52,574 nt of DNA from Deltaproteobacteria bacterium (GTDB lineage: Bacteria; Myxococcota_A; Polyangia; Polyangiales; JADJMO01), in assembly GCA_022843175.1 (NCBI GenBank), contig JALHOE010000036.1, positions 1 through 52,574 of the forward strand, given 5' to 3'. Shown in pieces: positions 8,410-14,880 of this stretch. The translations under genes and the position numbers were made by a program. The notes beneath the pieces were generated by a model, which was given only the letters and a program-made list of their open reading frames with translations, made no database searches and had not been told where the DNA came from. Positions within the stretch are counted from its first letter, which is position 1, and the number at the start of each line of letters is the position of its first letter.

Positions 8410-9551
8410 CCGGGGCCGGCGTCGGGGCAGAGATCCTTGCCCGGCGGGTCGGGTGGCACCAGCTGGGTCGCCGGCTGGATGTTCGCGACGTCGAAGCCGA
8501 GACCGATCGAGATGCCGTCGCACTCCCGCGTCGTGTCCTGCAGGTTCGGCGCGCCGATGACGACGTCGGGGAAGCGCTGCACGGTGCGGAGCAGCGACGA
8601 GTAGAGCGTGGTGCCCGGGCAGAACCCCGACTCGGAGGCGAGCGGTCGCAGGAGGTTCTCGATCGAGCCGACCGGGATCGCGCCCACGACGAGGCCGCGC
8701 TTGCCGCTCTTGTGGTCCGGCTCGAGCTGCAGCGTGATCACCGCGGCCTCGAGCGTGAGCGCGACCGACAGGCTGCCCGAGCCGGGGAGCCCCAGCTGAT
8801 GGAGCTCGGGCTCGCCCGAGACCCACACGTGGTCCTTGATGTAGCCCTTGGGGAAGTCGCCGAACGGCTTCTCGAGGTCTCCGCCGACCACCGAATCGCT
8901 CAGGATCTTGCGGACGTCGGTGCCGTCCCACTTGAAGGCGCCGAGCTTCACGCCCTGCGCGCGATAGAGCTTCGCCGGCGCGTAGCCGTCGTTCGTGCCG
9001 TCGTCGACGTCGGAGATGCGGAACAGCCAGGTGGTGTTGCCCTCGAGGATGCCCTCGTTGACGCGCTTCTCGAAGCCGTCGCTCGACACGTTGAGGAGCG
9101 CGACGATGTGGTGACCGAAGTTGTTGTCGCGACACAGATCGCCGTCGACGAGGAAGTCCTGCTTGGCCTCGGGGTGGCGCCGGCAGGTGCCGATGTTGGT
9201 CTTCGAGTCCTCGAGCGAGGTGCAGACGCCGTCGAGGTCGTAGCCCCACTCGCGCCACGCGTTGTCGCTCGAGGCGCCGAGCGACGTCATGCTCCCGATG
9301 TACATGCGCTTGACCGCGACCCACAGCGTGCGTCCCTTGCCGGAGGGCGTGGTGGGCTCGCCCTCGGGGCGTGTCGGCGGCTTGGCAGGGCCCGTCGCCG
9401 CGTCGACGACGACGGCGTCGCTGCTATCGGTCACCGCGGTGTCGGCGATGGGGCCCGCGTCGGCCTGCCGCGCGGTGTAGTCGTCGTACGACAGGACCTG
9501 CGCGCACGCGATCGCGAGCGCGGGGGCGCCGAGCCAGGCCAGGCGCTTCAT
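8406..9551 (-). CDS. CRDNNFG-family lipoprotein, copy 1
   Basis: 381 residues, start MKRLAWLGAPALAIACAQVL with lipobox AIAC, then a low-complexity Asp/Thr/Ala/Pro linker to about residue 70. The folded part shares colinear motifs with two other proteins here (9548-10702 and 48280-49434): GRTLWVAVK, YDLDGVCT, CRDNNFG, KWDGTDVR, DHVWVSGEP, FCPGT and ECDGISIGLGF, with five Cys at equivalent places that could form disulfides outside the cytoplasm. I do not recognise the family. The ATG overlaps the stop of the preceding paralogue as ATGA, making this the last gene of operon A. Surface or periplasmic exposure is inferred from the lipobox and the Cys. Confidence 0.85.
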   Translation of the reverse strand: MKRLAWLGAPALAIACAQVLSYDDYTARQADAGPIADTAVTDSSDAVVVDAATGPAKPPTRPEGEPTTPSGKGRTLWVAVKRMYIGSMTSLGASSDNAWREWGYDLDGVCTSLEDSKTNIGTCRRHPEAKQDFLVDGDLCRDNNFGHHIVALLNVSSDGFEKRVNEGILEGNTTWLFRISDVDDGTNDGYAPAKLYRAQGVKLGAFKWDGTDVRKILSDSVVGGDLEKPFGDFPKGYIKDHVWVSGEPELHQLGLPGSGSLSVALTLEAAVITLQLEPDHKSGKRGLVVGAIPVGSIENLLRPLASESGFCPGTTLYSSLLRTVQRFPDVVIGAPNLQDTTRECDGISIGLGFDVANIQPATQLVPPDPPGKDLCPDAGPG

Positions 9552-10702
9552 CCGTCGACCCCGGCGTCCACGGGCGCGCACTTCGATGCGCGGGGGAACG
9601 GCGCGACGACCTTGGTGGGCGGCCGCATCGGCAGCGCGGTGAACCCGAGTCCGAGCGACAGCCCGTTGCACGTCTGGGTCGTGTCGTGGAGCGCGGGGGT
9701 GTCGGTCACGACGTCCATCATACGGCCAATGCTGCGGATGAAGCTGTCGTAGAGCATCGCCCCCGGACAGATACCGGCCTGTTCGGCGATCGGCTGGAGG
9801 ACCGAGCCGATGTCGTCCTTGGGAATGGCGCCCGCGATGATGCCGAGCTCGCCCTTGGTGTGGGCCGCGTCGAGCCGCAGGGTGAGCACGCCGCCCGCGA
9901 GCGGCGCGTCGACCGAGACCGACTGGATCGGTAGCGTCACCACGAACTTGGTCGGATCGCCGGAGACGAAGACGTGATCGCGCATCCAGCCGCCCGCGAA
10001 GCGCGTGCGGGGCTTGTTGACGTCGCCGTCGATCACCGACTCGAGGTCGATGTCGCGGACGTCCTCGCCGTTGAACGGCGGAGAGGTCGGGCCGAAGAAG
10101 TCGAACCAGGGCGCCGCCTTGTAGAGGCGGCCGACGACGTAGGGATCGTCGGGCCCGTCGTCGAGGTCGTCGAGCGCGAGGATCCAGGTCGACGAGCCCT
10201 TGAGGACCGCCTCGTTGGACGTCTTCTCGTAGCGCGCGTCGAGCGAGCTCACGATCGGCACCAGCTGCGAGCCGAAGTTGTTGTCCCGGCAGAGGAGGCC
10301 GTCCATCAGCACGTCCTGCTCGCCGCCGGTGACCCGCTTGCAGGTGCCGGTGTTCTCGCGCGACTCGCGCTCACCGGTGCACACGCCGTCGAGGTCGTAG
10401 CCGATGTGCTTCCACGCCGGATCGCTGCCGCTGCCCGGGAACTCGTCCTGGTTGAGGTAGAAGTGGTTGACGATCAACCACACCGTCCTCCCCTTGCCGG
10501 ACGGCTCGGCCACGCCGACCGGGCGCGGCGGAGGGCGCACGCCGCCCGAGGGCGGCGGCGCTGTGTCGGTGACGGCCTCGCTCGCCACGTCGAGCATCGG
10601 CTGGGTATCGACCGTGGCGTCGACGGCGCCGCGCGCGCGGTAGTCCTCGTATCCGAGGAGATCGGCGCAGCCGACGAGGAGCACCGCGAACGCGGCTCGC
10701 AT
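9548..10702 (-). CDS. CRDNNFG-family lipoprotein, copy 2
   Basis: 384 residues. Signal MRAAFAVLLVGCADLLGYED with lipobox LVGC, then a Thr/Asp/Pro-rich linker to about residue 65. It shares with its neighbour at 8406-9551 the motifs SGKGRTVWL, GYDLDGVCT, LCRDNNFG, GEDVR, RDHVFVSGDP, ICPGAMLYD and TCNGLSLGLGF, so the pair looks like a tandem duplication that has since diverged. It begins two bases after the stop of the TPR/PEGA-like gene and overlaps the next gene as ATGA. The residues after the lipidated Cys (C-A-D-L-L-G-Y-E-D-Y) match the pattern in other lipoproteins of the window. Confidence 0.85.
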   Translation of the reverse strand: MRAAFAVLLVGCADLLGYEDYRARGAVDATVDTQPMLDVASEAVTDTAPPPSGGVRPPPRPVGVAEPSGKGRTVWLIVNHFYLNQDEFPGSGSDPAWKHIGYDLDGVCTGERESRENTGTCKRVTGGEQDVLMDGLLCRDNNFGSQLVPIVSSLDARYEKTSNEAVLKGSSTWILALDDLDDGPDDPYVVGRLYKAAPWFDFFGPTSPPFNGEDVRDIDLESVIDGDVNKPRTRFAGGWMRDHVFVSGDPTKFVVTLPIQSVSVDAPLAGGVLTLRLDAAHTKGELGIIAGAIPKDDIGSVLQPIAEQAGICPGAMLYDSFIRSIGRMMDVVTDTPALHDTTQTCNGLSLGLGFTALPMRPPTKVVAPFPRASKCAPVDAGVDG

Positions 10703-10704
10703 GA

Positions 10705-11682
10705 CTAGAACCTACCGAACGCCGCGAGCCCGCCGCCGTCGGCCGACGCATACGGCGTGACCATCGTCGCTTTGTCGCCCGGTTTGCCGCCCGTCGACGG
10801 CGTCAGCGCCCACCACACCACGCCGACCACGAGCAGGCCGGCGCCCACCCCGGTGACGATCGTCGAGACGTTGGCGAGCGAGCGGCCGTCCTCGAGCCCC
10901 TTTGGATCGCACACCTTCTGTGCGTCGCAGGAGTCGTCGCGCTTCTTCATCGACGCGTAGCCGAGGCCGAGACCGACGCCGACGCCGACCACGCCGACGC
11001 CGGCGACGAGCAGCGGCGGGACCTTGGACGGTCCACTCTCGGCGACCGTCGGCTTCTGATCGACGTCGAGGACGACGGTGATCGCCTTGTCCTGGTTCTC
11101 GGCGATCGTCGCGCCGGCCTCGAACGGTAGGCGGCCGGGCGCCTCGGCGCGGATGCTGTGCGGGCCCGGATCGACCGGGACGGGGGTGTTCCACGCGGCC
11201 TCGGGCAGCGAGACGCCGTCGAGCGCGATCTTGGTGCCGGGGATCTTCTCGACGACCTTCACGAGCAGGTGCGGTACGCGGGGTTCGAGCGCGTCGGCCT
11301 CGGCCTTGGCGAACTCGACCCACTTGCGGCGCTCGGGCTTGGGGTCGAGCGGCGCGCGCCGGGCGAGCTCGCGGAAGTCGCGGGCCGCCGACGCCGTCAT
11401 GCCGAGCCCCTTCTCGACGTAGGCGAGGTTACGGAGCGCGCCGAGCGCGCCGGTGATGTCGTAAGCGCGCTTGAACGCGTCGCGCGCCTGCTTGCACTTG
11501 GCGAGGTCGGTCGGCTTCTCGTCGCACTTCCCCTCGTCCATGAGCTTCACGCCCTTGTCGAAGAGGTCTTTGGCGATCGCTTGCTCTTGCTCGGTGGGCT
11601 CGGCGAGGGCCGGCAGCGAGTGCGCGAACAGGATCGCGGCGAGGCCCAACGACACTGCTCGGTGAGACGATCGCGTCGTCAC
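10705..11682 (-). CDS. TPR/PEGA-like membrane protein with CX5C loop and C-terminal GxF tail (operon A)
   Basis: 325 residues from a GTG at 11682, which overlaps the kinase stop as GTGA. Signal peptide (about 1-28, cleavage near LPALA/EP), TPR-like helices with Cys pairs (about 30-115), a PEGA-like beta segment (TKIALDGVSLPEAAWNTP, about 150-185, with the usual later PGPHSIRAEAPG), then two hydrophobic segments flanking the polar loop DDSCDAQKVCD. It ends GGGLAAFGRF. PEGA domains are small surface beta domains common in Myxococcota. Two paralogues are present (19706-20686, 47417-48280). Lying between a membrane kinase and two lipoproteins, it may link cytoplasmic kinase activity to the envelope; this is inference. 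Confidence 0.85.
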   Translation of the reverse strand: MTTRSSHRAVSLGLAAILFAHSLPALAEPTEQEQAIAKDLFDKGVKLMDEGKCDEKPTDLAKCKQARDAFKRAYDITGALGALRNLAYVEKGLGMTASAARDFRELARRAPLDPKPERRKWVEFAKAEADALEPRVPHLLVKVVEKIPGTKIALDGVSLPEAAWNTPVPVDPGPHSIRAEAPGRLPFEAGATIAENQDKAITVVLDVDQKPTVAESGPSKVPPLLVAGVGVVGVGVGLGLGYASMKKRDDSCDAQKVCDPKGLEDGRSLANVSTIVTGVGAGLLVVGVVWWALTPSTGGKPGDKATMVTPYASADGGGLAAFGRF

Positions 11683-13100
11683 ATTTCGTCCTTCTTCTTC
11701 CAGAGGTCGCCCGACTTCGTGTCTTGCGGCGGGGGCGGCGGGGGCGGCGCCGCGGTGTCGGCCGGCGCCGTCTTGGCGGTGCCCTTGGGCGCAACCCAGG
11801 CCTTCTTCTTCGGGTCGGCTTTGATCTCGGTGGACGCGCTCGCCGCCGGCGGCGGCTCCGGTGTTTCTGCGATCTTCTCGGTGGGCTTCGCGGCCTCGAC
11901 GGGCTTCGCGACCTCGACCGGCTTCGGTGGTTCGGTGGCCGTGGCGGTGGGCGGGGGCGCGGCGGCGACCGGTACGGGCCGCACGCGCGACAGGTACACC
12001 CCGACGCCCGCGCCGGCGAAGATCAACGCCGCGAGCGCCACGAACAGCGCAGCGCGGCTCTTCGGCCCCGGCTCGGCGCGCGCGGGGAGCGGCGCGGCCT
12101 CGGAGTGACCGAGCGTGTGCTGCACGCCGGAGACCGAGTCGCCGAGCTGCAGCGCGAGGCGCTCCGCGGCGGCCGCGGAGTACGCGCCGGTGGAGCCGGT
12201 GGCGCTGATGCCCGCGACGGCGGACAGCGAGTCCGCGAGGTCGCGCGCGTTCTGGAAGCGTTGCTCGGGCTTCTTGGCGAGCGCCTTGCGCACCCACAGA
12301 TCGAACTCGTGGGGCAGATCGGGCGCGAGCTGAGTGGGCACCGGCGGCTCGGTCGCGACGATGCGCATCGCGAGCTCCGAGAGCGCGCCCGAGCCGAACG
12401 GCGCGCGTCCGACCGCCATGCGATAGACGATCGCCGCGAGGCCCCACAGGTCCGAGCGCAGATCGAGCGTGCTCTCGCCGGTGATCTGCTCCGGGCTCAT
12501 GTAGTTGGGCGTGCCGATCAGCGCGCCGGCGCGGGTGGCCTGGTTCTCGTCGGCGTCGAGCGTCGCCTTGGCGACGCCGAAGTCGAGGAGCTTCACCAGG
12601 AGATCGCCGTCGTCCGGGTTGTCCGTGAGGAAGACGTTGGCCGGCTTGAGATCGCGGTGGATGACGCCGGCGGTGTGCGCGACGTGGAGCGCGCGCGCGA
12701 GCTGCGCGGTGATCTTCGCGCAGAGCGTGATCGGCAGGCGCCGGTCGCGCTTGAGGCGGACCTCGAGGCCCTCGCCGCTGAGGAACTCCATGACGAGGAA
12801 GGGCGTTCCGTCGGGGGTGATGCCGTGGTCGGCGACGCGGGTGATGTGACGCGAGGCCTCGCCGAGTCGGGCGGCGAGCCGCGCCTCGCGCTCGAAACGT
12901 GCGCGCGGCTCCGCGGCCTTGGCGACCGAGCCATGGAGGAACTTGATCGCGACGGCGTGCCCGAGCGTGATGTGCTCGGCCTTCCACACCGAGCCCATCG
13001 CTCCCTCGCCCGCGGGCTCGACAAGGCGATATTTGTCCGCGACAAGGATCCCCTTTTGGAGGACCGGTCCGGATTCACCCGTCGTTAATTGCGCTGTCAT
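11679..13100 (-). CDS. Transmembrane serine/threonine protein kinase (operon A)
   Basis: 473 residues. Complete Hanks-type catalytic domain: Gly loop GEGAMGSV (31-38), ATP-binding Lys 53 (VAIKFL), catalytic HRDLKPAN (148-155), DFG (173-175), GTPNYMSPEQ and DLWGLA. One membrane helix (about 350-372) follows a juxtamembrane stretch, then an extracytoplasmic Pro/Ala/Lys-rich tail of 100 residues with no folded sensor domain, ending KKKDEM. It should phosphorylate Ser/Thr of unknown targets at the inner membrane. Its stop overlaps the GTG of the TPR/PEGA-like gene, so it heads a four-gene operon. ATG 13100 is preferred over 13130. The upstream gap holds a perfect palindrome GAGTGCACTC at 13123-13132. 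Confidence 0.92.
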   Translation of the reverse strand: MTAQLTTGESGPVLQKGILVADKYRLVEPAGEGAMGSVWKAEHITLGHAVAIKFLHGSVAKAAEPRARFEREARLAARLGEASRHITRVADHGITPDGTPFLVMEFLSGEGLEVRLKRDRRLPITLCAKITAQLARALHVAHTAGVIHRDLKPANVFLTDNPDDGDLLVKLLDFGVAKATLDADENQATRAGALIGTPNYMSPEQITGESTLDLRSDLWGLAAIVYRMAVGRAPFGSGALSELAMRIVATEPPVPTQLAPDLPHEFDLWVRKALAKKPEQRFQNARDLADSLSAVAGISATGSTGAYSAAAAERLALQLGDSVSGVQHTLGHSEAAPLPARAEPGPKSRAALFVALAALIFAGAGVGVYLSRVRPVPVAAAPPPTATATEPPKPVEVAKPVEAAKPTEKIAETPEPPPAASASTEIKADPKKKAWVAPKGTAKTAPADTAAPPPPPPPQDTKSGDLWKKKDEM

Positions 13101-13236
13101 TTCGCGCGCCCCAACACAGACAGAGTGCACTCAACTCGCGGTCCTGGCCAGTACGGGACGACGAGGGCGCCTGTGTGGGCGGATGTGCCGCACCAGAAAT
13201 CCTGCGCTTAATGGCGGCCATCAACATACTGACGCG

Positions 13237-13992
13237 GTGCATTCCTGCGAAGAGGTCGGCGCCGTCCTTCATCGGCTCTTCATCGCGCGCGAGGGCACGG
13301 GGCTTCGTCGGGAGGATCTCCAGAAGGCGCATGAGCTGACGGCGATGCTCCGCGAGCTGTCGCGCATCCGGCGCGGCGCGCACCTGATCGACGCCGCGGC
13401 GGGCAAGGCCAGCGTCGGCCTCGTCGCCGCGGAGCTCCTCCCGATCGGCGCCCTCACCGTCATCGAGCGCGATCCGAAGCGGGTCGCCGCCTGTCGCGCG
13501 GCGATCGGGCGGATGTCGCGGAGCGTGCCCGTCGACCTCCGGGAGAGCGACGTGAGCGGCGAATGGCCGACCGGCGCCGACGCGGTCGTCGCGCTCCACG
13601 CCTGCGGTCGCGCGTCCGACACGGTGATCGATCGCGCGATCGAGAGCGACGCGCGGTTCCTCTTCCTCGTTCCCTGCTGCTACGGCGCCGACGTTCCGTT
13701 CCTCGCGCGCGGGCTCGCCCTCGCCGACGAGCTCGGCGCCGCAGCCCACCAGAACGTGCGCCGCCGCGTCGCGACCTCGCTCGTCGATCTCGAGCGCACG
13801 CTCCGCCTCGAGGCCGCGGGGTACGAGGTGGAGGCCCACGACTTCGTGGGCGCGACGATCACGCCGCACAACCTCCTGCTCCGCGCCCGCCGCACCCGCG
13901 CAGCGAAGCGCATGGCCTCGGCTGCGGCGCGCCTCGCGGAGCTGACGAACGGAACGCCGGGCGCGGATGGGGCAGCGATGCGGACGCCGTGA
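13237..13992 (+). CDS. SAM-dependent methyltransferase, METTL25-like
   Basis: 251 residues. A Rossmann-type methyltransferase core: HLIDAAAGKASVGLVAAELL takes the place of motif I, then an acidic residue after a strand (LTVIERDPKRV). The segment ALHACGRASDTVID and the following LVPCCYG (Cys-Cys-Tyr) are characteristic of the METTL25/RRNAD1-like group, whose substrates are not known to me for bacteria. The GTG start at 13237 is chosen because third-position G/C is high only from there on; the in-frame ATG at 13183 precedes codons with mostly A/T third positions. The upstream gap of 136 bases is shared with the divergent kinase. Confidence 0.7.
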   Translation: MHSCEEVGAVLHRLFIAREGTGLRREDLQKAHELTAMLRELSRIRRGAHLIDAAAGKASVGLVAAELLPIGALTVIERDPKRVAACRAAIGRMSRSVPVDLRESDVSGEWPTGADAVVALHACGRASDTVIDRAIESDARFLFLVPCCYGADVPFLARGLALADELGAAAHQNVRRRVATSLVDLERTLRLEAAGYEVEAHDFVGATITPHNLLLRARRTRAAKRMASAAARLAELTNGTPGADGAAMRTP

Positions 13993-14065
13993 CGAGGCTC
14001 GACCAAACCAGCGTCGCCGTAGTCGTTGACTTGCGCCCGACCCTCGCGCCGCCGAGGATCGCTCG

Positions 14066-14872
14066 ATGACGGATGCCGAGCTCGATGCGCATGTCGCACG
14101 GATCGCCACGGCCGGTTACACGATCGTCGAGGACGCGATCGAGCACGACCTGGTCGACGCGCTGGCGGGCGACTTGCTGCGCCTCGAGCGCGAGCTCGCG
14201 GTGGTGCCCGCCCAGAACATCTTCGAGGGCACGCGCACGACGCGCATCTACAACCTGCTCGCGCGCGGGCCGCTCTACCAGCGCATTCCGGTGCATCGGT
14301 CCGTGCTGCCGATCGTCGAGCGTGTGCTCGATCGTGGCTGTCTCGTCTCGTCGCTCTCATCGATCGCGATCGGCCCCGAGGAGACACCGCAGCCGCTTCA
14401 CGCCGACGATCAGGCGATCCCGCTGCCGCGGCCTCATGTGCCGATCATCGCCAACAGCATGTGGGCGATCACCGACTTCACCGAGGAGAACGGCGCGACC
14501 AGGGTCATCCCCGGAAGCCACCTCCGTGACCGCGCGCCGGCCCTCGGCGCCGACGACGAGAGCATCCCCGCGGTCATGAAGAAGGGGAGCGTGCTGATCT
14601 ACAACGGCTCCCTCTGGCACGGCGGCGGCGCGAACCGCACGCGCGAGCGCAGGGTCGGCATCGCGATGAACTACTGCGCGGGCTACATCCGCCAGCAGGA
14701 GAACCAGCAGCTCGGGATTCCGCTCGAGATCGCGCGAACGTTCGAGCCCCGCCTGCGTAGGCTCGCCGGGTTCGGCCTCTACCGCCGGCTGATCGGCCAC
14801 ATCGAAAAATGCAGCCCCGAGGACCTACTGGACGGCGGACCTCCGCGTCCGGTGGTCGGCGTGGTGGGCTGA
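14066..14872 (+). CDS. Phytanoyl-CoA dioxygenase (PhyH) family protein
   Basis: 268 residues. Fe(II)/2-oxoglutarate oxygenase of the PhyH type: metal ligands H112 and D114 in LHADDQ, distal His 195 in LWHGGGANRTRERR with the 2-oxoglutarate-binding Arg shortly after, plus MWAITDFTEENGATRVIPGS, a very typical PhyH strand-turn. Such enzymes hydroxylate small molecules, often in secondary metabolism or lipid catabolism; the substrate is not indicated. It is 73 bases after the methyltransferase gene, so cotranscription is possible. It converges on the large fused hydrolase gene with an 8-base gap. Confidence 0.9.
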   Translation: MTDAELDAHVARIATAGYTIVEDAIEHDLVDALAGDLLRLERELAVVPAQNIFEGTRTTRIYNLLARGPLYQRIPVHRSVLPIVERVLDRGCLVSSLSSIAIGPEETPQPLHADDQAIPLPRPHVPIIANSMWAITDFTEENGATRVIPGSHLRDRAPALGADDESIPAVMKKGSVLIYNGSLWHGGGANRTRERRVGIAMNYCAGYIRQQENQQLGIPLEIARTFEPRLRRLAGFGLYRRLIGHIEKCSPEDLLDGGPPRPVVGVVG

Positions 14873-14880
14873 GGGTTCGG

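Noticed and set aside
13123-13132. GAGTGCACTC palindrome as an operator of kinase A
   Set aside because: Only ten bases and frequent by chance; mentioned under the kinase, not listed separately.
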